Positions 1-8,836 of a DNA stretch of 64,000 bases are shown in pieces. This DNA is from Pseudomonas paralactis (GTDB lineage: Bacteria > Pseudomonadota > Gammaproteobacteria > Pseudomonadales > Pseudomonadaceae), in contig NZ_JYLN01000001.1 of assembly GCF_001439735.1 (NCBI RefSeq), forward strand, positions 310,001 through 374,000, written 5' to 3'. Below the pieces are notes generated by a model, which had not been told where the DNA came from, searched no databases, and saw only the letters and a list, made by a program, of their open reading frames with translations. Numbering within the stretch: position 1 is the first letter of the stretch; each line of letters starts with the position of its first letter. The translations under genes and the position numbers were made by a program.

Positions 1-239
1 ATGAAACGGCTGTAGGACAGACCGTTAACACGTGCACCAGCGTTGATACGAGCGATCCACAGAGCGCGGAACTGACGTTTTTTCTGACGACGGTCACGGT
101 AGGCGTATTGGCCTGCCTTGATTACCGCTTGCTTGGCAACACGGAATACGCGTGAACGCGCGCCGTAGTAACCTTTAGCAAGTTTCAGAATTTTTTTGTG
201 ACGCTTACGGGCCATGACGCCACGCTTAACACGAGCCAT
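1..239 (-). CDS. rplT: 50S ribosomal protein L20, 3' end cut by window edge
   Basis: L20 binds 23S rRNA early in assembly of the large subunit. The frame begins at an ATG (complement 237-239) and gives a very basic N-terminus starting [16 protein letters not shown], which is characteristic of L20. About 79 residues are visible and the rest lies left of the window. It follows rpmI by 29 bases, the usual infC-rpmI-rplT order. In other bacteria L20 represses this operon by binding its mRNA; no such site was traced here. Confidence 0.97.
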   Translation of the reverse strand, partial: MARVKRGVMARKRHKKILKLAKGYYGARSRVFRVAKQAVIKAGQYAYRDRRQKKRQFRALWIARINAGARVNGLSYSRF

Positions 240-268
240 GAGTTACTTCCTCTATTCTTGATCCAAAA

Positions 269-463
269 TTAACGAAGGCGCAGCATGCGCTCGACTTTTG
301 CCACGTCAGACGGATGCAGCAAGCTGCTACCGCGCAGTTGACGCTTACGCTTGGTCGACATTTTGGTCAGGATGTGGCTCTTGAAAGCGTGCTTGTGCTT
401 GATACCGTTAGCGGTTTTCAGAAACCGCTTAGCAGCACCACTTTTAGTCTTCATCTTTGGCAT
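269..463 (-). CDS. rpmI: 50S ribosomal protein L35
   Basis: A 64-residue, highly basic protein starting [14 protein letters not shown] and ending in a [13 protein letters not shown] tail. Length and sequence match ribosomal protein L35, a small component of the large subunit. It lies 60 bases after infC and 29 bases before rplT on the same strand, so the three are probably co-transcribed. No independent promoter was recognised in the short gaps. Confidence 0.97.
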   Translation of the reverse strand: MPKMKTKSGAAKRFLKTANGIKHKHAFKSHILTKMSTKRKRQLRGSSLLHPSDVAKVERMLRLR

Positions 464-523
464 GTTCGGATACTCCGCATTCAGTTGATAAACATAATCA
501 GAAGGCCTGCCGTGCCCTGTTGA

Positions 524-1075
524 TTACTTCTTCTTTTTCGGGGCGATGACCATGATCAGTTGGCGTCCTTCCATCTTAGGATGCTGTTCGACCGAACCGT
601 ACTCGAGCAGGTCAGCTTCAACCCGCTTGAGGAGTTCCATCCCCAGCTCCTGGTGGGCCATCTCACGGCCGCGGAATCGCAAGGATACCTTGGCCCTGTC
701 CCCATCACTCAGGAAACGTACCAGGTTGCGCAGTTTTACCTGGTAATCCCCTTCCTCCGTCCCTGGACGAAACTTGATTTCTTTAACCTGGATCTGCTTC
801 TGGTTTTTCTTGGCTGCGGCAATCTGCTTCTTCTTCTCGAAGATCGATTTGCCGTAGTCCATCAGCTTGCAGACAGGTGGTACAGCATCGGCGGAAATTT
901 CCACCAAATCGAGCTTGGCTTCTTCAGCCTTAAGAAGCGCGTCTTCAATTGACACAATCCCAAGCTGCTCACCCTCAGCCCCAATTAACCGAACCTCGCG
1001 TGCCGAGATATTCTCGTTGATCGGGGCTTTCGGTGCAGCTCGTTTATCTTGTCTCATTTCACGCTTAATAATAAT
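524..1075 (-). CDS. infC: translation initiation factor IF-3, ATT start
   Basis: IF-3 binds the 30S subunit, prevents premature 50S joining and proofreads the start codon. The frame contains the IF-3 N-domain ([15 protein letters not shown]), a lysine-rich linker near residues 80-95 and the C-domain ending VIAPKKKK. The first ATG is at 1057, but the family's N-terminus ([11 protein letters not shown]) is recovered by starting at an ATT codon at 1075, giving 183 residues. ATT starts are known for infC and allow IF-3 to discriminate against its own mRNA. The A of this ATT is also the last base of the thrS stop codon, so the genes overlap by one base and are likely translationally coupled. Confidence 0.95.
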   Translation of the reverse strand: MIIKREMRQDKRAAPKAPINENISAREVRLIGAEGEQLGIVSIEDALLKAEEAKLDLVEISADAVPPVCKLMDYGKSIFEKKKQIAAAKKNQKQIQVKEIKFRPGTEEGDYQVKLRNLVRFLSDGDRAKVSLRFRGREMAHQELGMELLKRVEADLLEYGSVEQHPKMEGRQLIMVIAPKKKK

Positions 1076-2997
1076 TACTCCGAATCTGGGCGACCACGCC
1101 GGGAAACCGCTTGCGCGAGGAACTCCGCGAACTGGGCGACGGGCATCGAGCCCAGGTCAGCACCTTCACGAGTACGCACAGCGACAGTCTGCATCTCGAC
1201 TTCCCGATCTCCGATAACCAAAAGATAGGGAACCTTGAGCAAAGTATGCTCGCGGATTTTAAAGCCGATCTTTTCATTTCTCAAGTCGGACCTGGCACGA
1301 AATCCGCTTTCGTTGAGAGTTTTTTCAACTTCGGCGGCAAAATCTGCCTGTTTATCAGTGATATTCATGATCACTGCCTGGGTCGGAGCCAGCCACGCAG
1401 GGAACGCGCCCTCGTAGTGCTCGATCAGGATACCGACGAACCGCTCGAACGAACCGAGGATCGCCCGGTGCAACATAACCGGGTGTTTACGGCTGTTGTC
1501 TTCGGAGACGTATTCGGCTCCCAGACGGATCGGCAGGTTAAAATCGAGCTGCAGGGTACCACACTGCCAGACGCGGCCAAGGCAATCTTTGAGCGAGAAC
1601 TCGATCTTCGGACCGTAGAACGCGCCCTCCCCCGGCTGCAGATCGTACGCAAGGCCCGCACTGTCCAGCGCTGCGGCCAGTGCCGCTTCGGCGCGATCCC
1701 ACAGTTCGTCGGAACCGACGCGTTTTTCCGGACGAGTGGACAGCTTCATTTCGACTTCGGTGAAGCCGAAATCGCGATAAACATCCATGGTCAGCTTGAT
1801 GAACGCAGCGGATTCAGCCTGCATCTGCTCTTCAGTGCAGAAGATATGGGCGTCGTCCTGGGTAAAACCGCGCACACGCATGATGCCGTGCAGTGCACCG
1901 GATGGCTCGTTGCGGTGGCAGGCGCCGAATTCGGCCAGGCGCATCGGCAACTCGCGGTAGCTCTTCAGGCCCTGGTTGAACACCTGCACGTGGCATGGGC
2001 AGTTCATCGGCTTGATAGCGTAGTCGCGGTTTTCCGACTGGGTGGTGAACATGTTGTCGGCGTAGTTGGCCCAGTGCCCGGATTTCTCCCACAGGCTGCG
2101 ATCAACGACCTGAGGGGTCTTGATCTCCAGGTAACCGTTGTCGCGCTGAACCTTGCGCATGTACTGCTCAAGCACCTGGTACAACGTCCAGCCGTTGGGG
2201 TGCCAGAACACCATGCCCGGCGCTTCTTCCTGGAGATGGAACAGGTTCAGGCGCTTGCCGATCTTGCGGTGGTCGCGTTTTTCGGCTTCTTCGATGCGCT
2301 GGATGTAGGCGGCCAGCTGTTTCTTGTCAGCCCAGGCCGTGCCGTAGATCCGCTGCAGCTGTTCGTTCTTGGCATCACCGCGCCAGTAGGCACCGGACAG
2401 CTTGGTCAGCTTGAACGACTTGAGGAAGCGCGTGTTCGGCACGTGCGGGCCACGGCACATATCGACGTATTCTTCGTGGTAATACAGGCCCATGGCCTGC
2501 TCGTCCGGCATGTCTTCCACCAGACGCAGCTTGTAATCTTCACCGCGCGCGGTAAACACGTCGATCACTTCGGCACGCGGGGTGACTTTCTTGATGACGT
2601 CGTAATCTTTTTCAATCAGCGCGTGCATGCGCTGCTCGATGGCCGCCAGGTCGTCCGGAGTAAAAGGACGCTCATAGGCGATGTCGTAATAGAAGCCTTC
2701 TTCGATTACCGGGCCGATCACCATCTTGGCGGTTGGGTACAGTTGCTTGACCGCGTGGCCAATCAGGTGCGCACAAGAGTGGCGAATGATCTCCAGCCCC
2801 TCTTGATCCTTGGGCGTGATGATTTGCAGGCTGGCATCGCGAGTGATCAGATCACTGGCGTCGACCAGTTTGCCGTCGACCTTGCCGGCCACAGTGGCCT
2901 TGGCCAGGCCTGCACCAATGGATGCGGCGACCTCGGCTACGGAAACCGAATGATCGAATGAACGTTGACTGCCGTCGGGTAGAGTAATAGTTGGCAT
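1075..2997 (-). CDS. thrS: threonyl-tRNA synthetase
   Basis: Class II synthetase that charges tRNA-Thr. The 640-residue product starts [14 protein letters not shown] (TGS domain). The editing domain carries [10 protein letters not shown] near residue 70, followed by the catalytic core (motif 2 region FRNE-like [16 protein letters not shown]-terminal motif 3 near [11 protein letters not shown]) and the anticodon-binding domain. The frame is open 11 codons further upstream, but the ATG at 2997 has a strong GGAGG site 4-8 bases ahead and gives the family's normal N-terminus. It leads thrS-infC-rpmI-rplT. The leader at 3017-3111 carries two hairpins resembling tRNA-Thr anticodon arms, which implies translational self-repression. 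Confidence 0.97.
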   Translation of the reverse strand: MPTITLPDGSQRSFDHSVSVAEVAASIGAGLAKATVAGKVDGKLVDASDLITRDASLQIITPKDQEGLEIIRHSCAHLIGHAVKQLYPTAKMVIGPVIEEGFYYDIAYERPFTPDDLAAIEQRMHALIEKDYDVIKKVTPRAEVIDVFTARGEDYKLRLVEDMPDEQAMGLYYHEEYVDMCRGPHVPNTRFLKSFKLTKLSGAYWRGDAKNEQLQRIYGTAWADKKQLAAYIQRIEEAEKRDHRKIGKRLNLFHLQEEAPGMVFWHPNGWTLYQVLEQYMRKVQRDNGYLEIKTPQVVDRSLWEKSGHWANYADNMFTTQSENRDYAIKPMNCPCHVQVFNQGLKSYRELPMRLAEFGACHRNEPSGALHGIMRVRGFTQDDAHIFCTEEQMQAESAAFIKLTMDVYRDFGFTEVEMKLSTRPEKRVGSDELWDRAEAALAAALDSAGLAYDLQPGEGAFYGPKIEFSLKDCLGRVWQCGTLQLDFNLPIRLGAEYVSEDNSRKHPVMLHRAILGSFERFVGILIEHYEGAFPAWLAPTQAVIMNITDKQADFAAEVEKTLNESGFRARSDLRNEKIGFKIREHTLLKVPYLLVIGDREVEMQTVAVRTREGADLGSMPVAQFAEFLAQAVSRRGRPDSE

Positions 2998-3000
2998 GGC

Positions 3001-3111
3001 GCCTCCTCTCCTAGTGGTGACCCCTACCAAAGGTCACGTGGGTTGGGATGAGCCAGTACAAGATCCAACACCAGGCCGTTCAGTGATGAACGCCTGCCTT
3101 ACAGCGGCAGG
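3001..3111 (-). promoter_or_regulatory. thrS leader: Shine-Dalgarno plus two tRNA-Thr anticodon-arm mimics
   Basis: Read on the minus strand. A GGAGG site at 3001-3006 is preceded by a hairpin at 3017-3037 (about 20-40 bases before the ATG) with a six-pair stem plus one G-U pair and a seven-base loop UUGGUAG. A second hairpin at 3093-3111 has stem CCTGCC/GGCAGG and a seven-base loop GCUGUAA. The loops present GGU and UGU, both threonine anticodons, at loop positions 3-5 followed by A, as in tRNA-Thr. A further small hairpin (3077-3092) lies between them. In E. coli, ThrRS represses its own translation by binding two such mimics at comparable places; applying that here is inference. Confidence 0.75.
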
Positions 3112-3364
3112 AGCCTTTCGGCCAACCGATAATCGAACCAGAGTGACTGGATTGAGCTAAAAAGAAACCTGGCAAGGCGGTAGTTGACGCGCCTGAAATT
3201 AGCCAAGCCCAGGATGCTAGCACAGATGAACGGTCATCGCGCCGACGAAGCTCTGTGTATAGCGCAATTCAAGGCTTTATAGCTGCGAAAGTGAACTTGA
3301 GCTGTACGTCAGGCCTCCAACCCACTGAGAATCGCCGTTCGTCCTCGACCCAAAGGAGCATCCC

Positions 3365-3679
3365 ATGATGCGTTTTACCTCTACCCTCGCTGTCGCCGCT
3401 ACCCTGAGCCTCCTTTCCCTCGGCGCGCAGGCTGCAGCCCCTTCCAACTGGCCAGCCGGTGCCCGTGACGCTTTCGTCAATGACTGCAGTGCGGCCGCCA
3501 GCCAGAACGTGGACGTCAAGACTGCCAAGGCCCATTGCGAATGTGGTGCCGACAAGATCAATGCCGAATTGAGCACTGCCGAGATCAAGGAACTGATGAC
3601 CAATCAGAACGCCAGCCCCGAGCTTAAGAACAAAGCGGTAGCGGCTATTTCGTCCTGCAAAGTGGTGAAGAAAAAGTAA
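3365..3679 (+). CDS. small secreted cysteine-containing protein, unknown function
   Basis: A 104-residue protein with a clear Sec signal peptide (hydrophobic core ending GAQAAAP, cleavage expected near residue 24). The mature part is about 80 residues with four cysteines, including a CEC motif near residues 58-60, so disulfides in the periplasm are plausible. Two ATG codons stand in tandem (3365 and 3368); AAAGGAG lies 6-9 bases upstream and fits either. I do not recognise a named family. It is a lone gene, divergent from thrS, and is followed by the long inverted repeat at 3783-3821. Confidence 0.75.
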   Translation: MMRFTSTLAVAATLSLLSLGAQAAAPSNWPAGARDAFVNDCSAAASQNVDVKTAKAHCECGADKINAELSTAEIKELMTNQNASPELKNKAVAAISSCKVVKKK

Positions 3680-3782
3680 GTTTGACCACTGATCCGACGG
3701 CCATATCGCTGGAAAAACGGCCTGAAAACTGCCATTTCACACAAATTATGCAGGTTTTTCGGCTTTTTTTAACAGCTGATAT

Positions 3783-3821
3783 TTCGGCGCAAAGCCCCGT
3801 AGATCGGGGCTTTGCGCCGAA
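3783..3821. terminator. perfect 17-bp inverted repeat, possible terminator
   Basis: The arms TTCGGCGCAAAGCCCCG and CGGGGCTTTGCGCCGAA are exact complements around a five-base loop (TAGAT). The position after the small secreted protein gene suggests transcription termination. There is no clean T-run directly after either arm, so rho-independent termination is not certain. Confidence 0.5.
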
Positions 3822-3968
3822 CCAGGGACCAGATGCAACGCGATTGATTAGCAAACAATGCCTTGGGGGGGCTCCCAAGTCGAACATTTCGACTATGATA
3901 GCCCAGTGTGCCCAGTTGGCCTGAGCAGCACAGCACTACTGAAAATATATGTTTCTTGGAGATACACC

Positions 3969-4181
3969 ATGTCTAATCGCCAAACCGGCACCGTTAAATG
4001 GTTCAACGATGAAAAAGGCTTCGGCTTCATCACTCCTCAAGGTGGCGGTGACGACCTGTTCGTACACTTCAAAGCTATCGAAAGCGACGGTTTCAAAAGC
4101 CTGAAAGAAGGCCAAACCGTTTCCTTCGTGGCTGAGAAAGGCCAAAAGGGTATGCAAGCTGCACAGGTTCGCGGCGAGTAA
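3969..4181 (+). CDS. capB: cold-shock protein, CspA/CapB family
   Basis: A single cold-shock domain of 70 residues starting [20 protein letters not shown]. It contains RNP1 (KGFGFI, near residues 16-21) and RNP2 (LFVHF, near residues 31-35), the single-strand nucleic acid binding motifs. Such proteins act as RNA chaperones, and some are cold-induced. The frame is open further upstream, but only the ATG at 3969 gives the normal N-terminus, with TTGGAG ahead of it. A 17-bp dyad (3878-3894) and a TATGAT box at 3894-3899 lie about 70-90 bases upstream, leaving an untranslated leader. A strong terminator follows at 4197-4227. I cannot tell whether this copy is cold-inducible. Confidence 0.93.
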   Translation: MSNRQTGTVKWFNDEKGFGFITPQGGGDDLFVHFKAIESDGFKSLKEGQTVSFVAEKGQKGMQAAQVRGE

Positions 4182-4196
4182 TTCTCCGCTGAGCTA

Positions 4197-4227
4197 AAAA
4201 AACCCCGTCCATGTGACGGGGTTTTTT
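4197..4227. terminator. bidirectional rho-independent terminator
   Basis: AAAAAACCCCGTC and GACGGGGTTTTTT pair perfectly around a five-base loop, with A- and T-tracts on both sides. It can serve the cold-shock gene on the plus strand and the lipoprotein gene ending at 4254 on the minus strand. Confidence 0.92.
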
Positions 4228-4253
4228 ATGGGCGATGCAAAAGCACAACGCTG

Positions 4254-4574
4254 TCAGCCGCAATTGACCCGCGTGATCACCAGGTTGTTGTCAGTGTTGA
4301 GGTTCAGGCGGTCAGAACGATATTCCAGGGTAATCATATCGTTGGGCTTGAGAATGCGTGCATTCTGCGCGCCAGCACGGGTACGAGCCTGTTCCAGCAG
4401 CTGAGGCGAGGCTTTCTGGCCGATTGCGAACTCGGCGGCCTTCGACTCACAGCGGCTATGACCGGCATCGGTTACGGTGGCGTCTTTGCCTGGCTCAGAG
4501 GCACCCGGGGTGCTGCAACCCGCCAATGCGAGTGCTGCCAACAAAGTACCGAATGAAGCGAGCTTCCAAGGCAT
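4254..4574 (-). CDS. I78-family peptidase inhibitor lipoprotein
   Basis: A 106-residue lipoprotein with a signal peptide ending in the lipobox ALAGC (Cys near residue 20). The mature part has the I78 pattern: a conserved Cys in HSRCESKAAEF, the segment IGQKASPQLLEQAR near residues 52-65, the DMITLEYRSDRLNL stretch near 79-92 and a terminal VNCG with the second Cys. Members inhibit serine peptidases, which suggests a periplasmic protective role. It is monocistronic and converges on the cold-shock gene across a shared terminator. Confidence 0.88.
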   Translation of the reverse strand: MPWKLASFGTLLAALALAGCSTPGASEPGKDATVTDAGHSRCESKAAEFAIGQKASPQLLEQARTRAGAQNARILKPNDMITLEYRSDRLNLNTDNNLVITRVNCG

Positions 4575-4718
4575 GAAGCCTCCTATGATTAAAAATGGAC
4601 AGAGATCGTGCGACAGCGATATGAACGATTGGTTTCAAGACGTTAATCGCCTGCGCGCAAGTCTGCCTGACTCGCGCGGGGCAATCGCCCGGTCAATCGT
4701 GACTAGATATGAACGCAC

Positions 4719-5024
4719 TCAGTAGATATCGATGTAGTCAGATGATGGGCGTGGCCAGTTCTGTTTCAACGCGTTGAAAATCTGCATGACCCAGACCTCA
4801 TCGCTGGCCGCCACAATCCCGACATAGCCAGACCCCTTGGCCCAGGTCTCCAGCCGAAACAGCAGGCCATCGATTTCAACGCCCCCGACTACGCCGGAAG
4901 AAATATAGGCAATACCGGCCCTGGATACCCGCAATTGGGTGTGTTCATCGTCACTGGCGCCAGCGAGCAGTTGGCGCACGGCATCCAGCGTCAGGTTCTC
5001 AGGCTTGTTCAGATCAATCTGCAC
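4719..5024 (-). CDS. conserved hypothetical protein, about 101 residues
   Basis: Soluble protein without signal peptide or membrane segment, starting (GTG) QIDLNKPENLTLDAVRQLL and ending SSDYIDIY. I do not recognise a domain. The frame extends to a TTG at 5054; GTG at 5024 was preferred because GGGA lies at a workable distance and the resulting N-terminus is a natural one. The alternative start remains possible. It is separated from its neighbours by their own signals and appears monocistronic. Confidence 0.65.
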   Translation of the reverse strand: MQIDLNKPENLTLDAVRQLLAGASDDEHTQLRVSRAGIAYISSGVVGGVEIDGLLFRLETWAKGSGYVGIVAASDEVWVMQIFNALKQNWPRPSSDYIDIY

Positions 5025-5177
5025 GCGGTGTTTCCCGGCTGTTAAACAAGCCAACAGTGTCGCACACCCCCTCCCCCATGCCTAAGTAGCAGTGCCAAAT
5101 GCCGCGCAAAATGGTTAACTGCGCCGCTGGAACCGCATTCCAGTGCATTGCCCAGTACTTTCAGCCGTGAGATTTCC

Positions 5178-5378
5178 ATGACCACCGTAACGCTTCAAGC
5201 CGATATCAAAGCAAAGTGGCCCCAGGGGCAAAGCTCCTACAGCCCCGGCAGTCCCGAAGAACTGGCGATCATTGGTATCGACCTGCTGGTCAAGGAACTG
5301 GGGACCCAGGCGGCACAAGCGTTCATCGGCCAGATATTCGAGAAATACCCGGCCGACTACATGGGCGCACAAGAATAA
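5178..5378 (+). CDS. small conserved hypothetical protein
   Basis: A 66-residue acidic protein starting MTTVTLQADIKAKWPQGQ and ending YPADYMGAQE. No signal peptide or membrane helix is visible, and I do not recognise a family. The ATG at 5178 is chosen over an upstream TTG because the sequence between does not look coding. It is convergent with the nucleoside hydrolase gene that ends 34 bases downstream. Confidence 0.6.
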   Translation: MTTVTLQADIKAKWPQGQSSYSPGSPEELAIIGIDLLVKELGTQAAQAFIGQIFEKYPADYMGAQE

Positions 5379-5412
5379 GAACCGGCCGACGAACGCCGAC
5401 CGGTAAACCGTA

Positions 5413-6441
5413 TTACTTCAAACGCGCCAGGCGCTCGGTCAGCAGATCGAAGAAGCCCTGAGCGTCGCCGTTCTCGACCCAGAACACATTCTTCTCCTGC
5501 TTGAGGCCGTCGTACCAGTCGACGATGGTCTGGCCGAAGGTTGGGCCCTCGCGGCTGTCGACAACCATATTGGCCTGACGCCCGCTGAACAGCGATGGCT
5601 TGAGCAGGTAGGCAACCACGGTCGCGTCGTGAACCGGGCCGCCTGGAATGCCGTAATGCTCCATGTCGCCTTTGACGTACTCATTCAGAATACTGCTGAC
5701 GACCTTGCTCGCGTTGTTGTTCAGGTCCGCAATCTTTTTCAGGCGGGCGTCGCTGGTGAGGACTTTATGAGTCACGTCCAACGGCAGGTAGGTCAACTTC
5801 ACACCACTTTTGAGCACGATCTCAGCCGCCACCGGATCGGCGAACAGGTTGAACTCGGCCACTGGCGTGATATTGCCGCCATTGAAGTGCGCACCGCCCA
5901 TGACCACCACTTCCTTGATGCCCTGAGTGATTTCGGGTGCCTGGGTCAGTGCCAGCGCCAGGTTTGTCTGCGGGCCGAGCATGGCGATGGTGATGCTGTG
6001 CGGTTTGGCGGTGCTCAGGGTCTTGATCAGGTAGTCAACGGCATTGCCTTCGGCCAGGCCTTTTTTCGGCTCGTGCACGGTGACGCCGGAGATGCCCTCT
6101 TTGCCATGGATATTCTCGGCGTAGATCGGCTTGCGCAGCAGAGGAGCGGGCGCACCTGCGTACACAGGAATATCCTCACGCCCTGCCCACTCGCGCGCCA
6201 GGCGCGCATTGCGGGAGGTTTTGTCCAGGCGCACGTTACCGGCGACGGTGGTCAGCGCACGAATACTCAACTCTTCTGGCGAGGCCATGGCGAACAACAG
6301 CGCCACCACGTCATCGGCCCCAGGGTCGGTATCGATGATCAGGTCGATTTTTTCCGCCGCCTGGGCGCTTGCAGCTGTGAGTGCGAACAAAAGCAGAACA
6401 CTCCGGAACAGGTTTTTCAGGGTAGGTAGACCACGTTGCAT
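5413..6441 (-). CDS. periplasmic inosine-uridine-type nucleoside hydrolase
   Basis: A 342-residue enzyme that splits the N-glycosidic bond of ribonucleosides, giving ribose and base. A signal peptide (residues 1-28, ending SAQAA) is followed by the calcium-binding DTDPGADD motif near residues 37-44. An NLALAL segment and GGAHFNGGN sit near the middle, with the catalytic-region HDATVVAYL near residue 275. It is the last gene of the rbs operon, 27 bases after rbsD. Unlike most relatives it is exported. I infer that it releases ribose in the periplasm for capture by RbsB. Substrate range cannot be read from sequence. Confidence 0.9.
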   Translation of the reverse strand: MQRGLPTLKNLFRSVLLLFALTAASAQAAEKIDLIIDTDPGADDVVALLFAMASPEELSIRALTTVAGNVRLDKTSRNARLAREWAGREDIPVYAGAPAPLLRKPIYAENIHGKEGISGVTVHEPKKGLAEGNAVDYLIKTLSTAKPHSITIAMLGPQTNLALALTQAPEITQGIKEVVVMGGAHFNGGNITPVAEFNLFADPVAAEIVLKSGVKLTYLPLDVTHKVLTSDARLKKIADLNNNASKVVSSILNEYVKGDMEHYGIPGGPVHDATVVAYLLKPSLFSGRQANMVVDSREGPTFGQTIVDWYDGLKQEKNVFWVENGDAQGFFDLLTERLARLK

Positions 6442-6468
6442 AAAGCACTCCTTGTCATTGGGGGGACA

Positions 6469-6873
6469 CTAGAACGTTACGCCGGATACCAGCGCGATAT
6501 TGCAGTAAGGCTGACACTCGCCGGTGCGCACAACCGCGCGGGCTGTGCGGCTCAGTTGCTTGAACTGGTCGTGGCTGAGCAGGCGCCGCTCGCCCAACGC
6601 AGCCTGATCTGTGAGCGCATTGAGCACGCTCAGCGCCGGCGGTTGCTTGAGCAGGATTTCTTCGGCGAGCACGTGGCTTTCAACCTGCATCTCGCTGAGC
6701 ACGATGCGCAACGTGCTGATGAAATCCGGAATGCCCTGGGTCAGCGCCAGGTCGATCAACTCGACGCCGGGAGGTACCGGCAGGCCGGCATCGCCGATGA
6801 CCAGCACATCACCATGGCCGAGGGACGCGATCACGCGGGACAGGGCGATATTGAGCAAAGGTGTCTTTTTCAT
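6469..6873 (-). CDS. rbsD: D-ribose pyranase
   Basis: A 134-residue protein starting [22 protein letters not shown], matching RbsD. It converts beta-pyranose to beta-furanose ribose so that ribokinase can use it. The conserved His in SLGHGD (near residue 20) and the C-terminal region with [13 protein letters not shown] are present. Its start overlaps the rbsK stop by four bases (ATGA), typical of coupled translation. It is followed by the nucleoside hydrolase gene. Confidence 0.95.
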   Translation of the reverse strand: MKKTPLLNIALSRVIASLGHGDVLVIGDAGLPVPPGVELIDLALTQGIPDFISTLRIVLSEMQVESHVLAEEILLKQPPALSVLNALTDQAALGERRLLSHDQFKQLSRTARAVVRTGECQPYCNIALVSGVTF

Positions 6874-7787
6874 GAGGGCACAAAACCTTGGACGTCGTGC
6901 AGCGTAGGAATGGAAGGCTGAGCACCGGCGCGGGTCACCGACAACGCCGCCGCCACCTGGCCAAAACGGATCGCCTCGGCTTCGCTCTTGCCTGCGGCCA
7001 GTGCAGCGGCAAAGCCACCGACAAAGGTATCGCCAGCGGCGGTGGTGTCCACTGCCTTGACCTTCGGCGCCAACAGGTGCTCGAAGCTGCTGCCGTCGGC
7101 AAACAGAGCCCCCTGAGCGCCAAGCGTGATGATGACCTTACCCGCCCCCGCCTTGATCAACGCGGTTGCGGCAACCTTGGCGCTGTCGAGCGAATCGACT
7201 GTTATGCCGCTCAGTGCGGTGGCTTCACTTTCATTGGGGATCAGGTAATCGATCGAGGCATACCATTGAGCGGGCAAAGGCCCACTGGCGGGCGCCGGAT
7301 TGAGGATGACCGTCTTGCCCAGTTCGCGGCCGCGCTTGAGCGCATGGCCAACGGTGTCCATCGGCACTTCCAGCTGGCAGATGATCACGTCTGCCGCCTG
7401 CAGCACAGCGTCACAGGTTTGCAGCGATGCAGGTGTCAGCTCGCCGTTGCTGCCGGCCACAATGACAATCGCATTCTGGCTGCTGTCATCCACCACGATC
7501 AAAGCCACACCGCTGGAGCCCTCTACGGTGCTCACCGCCTGGCAATCGATCCCCTCCACCAGCAGCGCATCACGCAACTGAGTGCCGTAAGCATCGGTGC
7601 CCACGCATCCGATCATCGCGACGCCGGCGCCCAGACGCGCCGACGCCACCGCCTGATTGGCACCCTTGCCACCGGGAACGGTGGAAAAGCTCTGGCCGAT
7701 CAGCGTCTCACCGGCACGCGGCAAGCGACTGGCCCGGGTGACCAGGTCCATGTTCAAGCTGCCTATTACCACTACTTTTGCTGGCAT
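6870..7787 (-). CDS. rbsK: ribokinase
   Basis: A 305-residue PfkB-family kinase that phosphorylates ribose to ribose 5-phosphate. The N-terminal signature ([11 protein letters not shown], then [10 protein letters not shown] near residues 38-47) and the C-terminal signature [13 protein letters not shown] near residues 246-258, with its catalytic Asp, are intact. It lies 23 bases after rbsR and overlaps rbsD by four bases. The complete set of motifs argues for an active enzyme. Confidence 0.97.
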   Translation of the reverse strand: MPAKVVVIGSLNMDLVTRASRLPRAGETLIGQSFSTVPGGKGANQAVASARLGAGVAMIGCVGTDAYGTQLRDALLVEGIDCQAVSTVEGSSGVALIVVDDSSQNAIVIVAGSNGELTPASLQTCDAVLQAADVIICQLEVPMDTVGHALKRGRELGKTVILNPAPASGPLPAQWYASIDYLIPNESEATALSGITVDSLDSAKVAATALIKAGAGKVIITLGAQGALFADGSSFEHLLAPKVKAVDTTAAGDTFVGGFAAALAAGKSEAEAIRFGQVAAALSVTRAGAQPSIPTLHDVQGFVPS

Positions 7788-7810
7788 ACATCAGTACTCA
7801 TCAATTCGGT

Positions 7811-8833
7811 TCAGCGGTATTGGGCGAACACACCGGCCAATGGCGCCGTCGACTCACGCAAAACGATACTTGGCGTCACGATGCGTTGATCGATCGACCG
7901 TTGGGGTGTTGCTATTCGTTGCAATAATAATTCGGCCGCCGTCTCGCCCAATTGCAGGATCGATTGCCCGACCGTGGTCAGCGCAGGATAAACGTAGCGC
8001 CCCATCTGAATGTCATCGAAACCGATCACCGACAACTCGCCCGGCACGCGAATACTACGTTCCGCAGCTGCGCGCAGCACCCCGAAACCAATCATATCGT
8101 TGCTGGCGAAAATCGCGCTGGGCGGGTTTTGCGCCAACAACTGCACCGCTGCGGCGTACCCTCCTGTGCTGGTGAAGTCGCTTTCCAGAATACGACTGGC
8201 CAACACCTCGACACCCGCCTCGCGCAATGCTCGCTGGTAACCCGCCAGGCGCATTTGTGCCACGCGGGTATGCCCCGGGCCGCCGATACAGGCGATGTCC
8301 CGATGGCCCAACTCCAGCAAGTGCCGGGTCGCGAGGTAAGCGCCCTGTTCGTGATCGATGCGCACCAGGTCGACATCGATGCCATCCAGAGCCCGGTCGA
8401 CAATCACCATGGGCGTACGCACCGCACTCAAGCCAGCGGCCAGGCCACTGTCATCGCCGCCTACCGATGTCACGATCAAACCGTCGACGCGCTTTTCGAG
8501 CAACACGCGCAAATAACTGCGCTGTTTTTCCGCGTCGTCGTCGGAGTTGCAAAGGATCACACAGTAGCCATTACGCTCGCAGTAATCCTCGATGCCCCGT
8601 GCCAGTTCGGCAAAATACGGGTTGAGACTATTGGGCACCAGCAGGCCGATGGTGGCCGTGGTCTTGGCCTTGAGCGAGCGCGCCACGGCGCTGGGCACGT
8701 AGTCCAGTTGCTTGATCGCCGCCTCGACCTTGATGCGGACCGGCTCGCTGACCGGGCGCGTCTTGTTCACCACATGGGACACGGTGGTGTAGGAAATACC
8801 TGCAAGCGCCGCCACATCCTTGATCGTTGCCAT
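7811..8833 (-). CDS. rbsR: LacI-family ribose operon repressor
   Basis: A 340-residue regulator with an N-terminal LacI helix-turn-helix (TIKDVAALAGISYTTVSHV, residues 3-21) and hinge, followed by a periplasmic-binding-protein-like effector domain. It sits between rbsC and rbsK in the operon it is expected to control, so repression would be self-limiting. The 14-bp palindrome at 12503-12516 in front of rbsB is the probable operator. Ribose is the likely inducer from context. Confidence 0.93.
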   Translation of the reverse strand: MATIKDVAALAGISYTTVSHVVNKTRPVSEPVRIKVEAAIKQLDYVPSAVARSLKAKTTATIGLLVPNSLNPYFAELARGIEDYCERNGYCVILCNSDDDAEKQRSYLRVLLEKRVDGLIVTSVGGDDSGLAAGLSAVRTPMVIVDRALDGIDVDLVRIDHEQGAYLATRHLLELGHRDIACIGGPGHTRVAQMRLAGYQRALREAGVEVLASRILESDFTSTGGYAAAVQLLAQNPPSAIFASNDMIGFGVLRAAAERSIRVPGELSVIGFDDIQMGRYVYPALTTVGQSILQLGETAAELLLQRIATPQRSIDQRIVTPSIVLRESTAPLAGVFAQYR

Positions 8834-8836
8834 GGT

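Noticed and set aside
1111..2961. Open frame of over 600 codons opposite thrS
   Set aside because: Shadow of thrS; no recognisable domain and no start signals.
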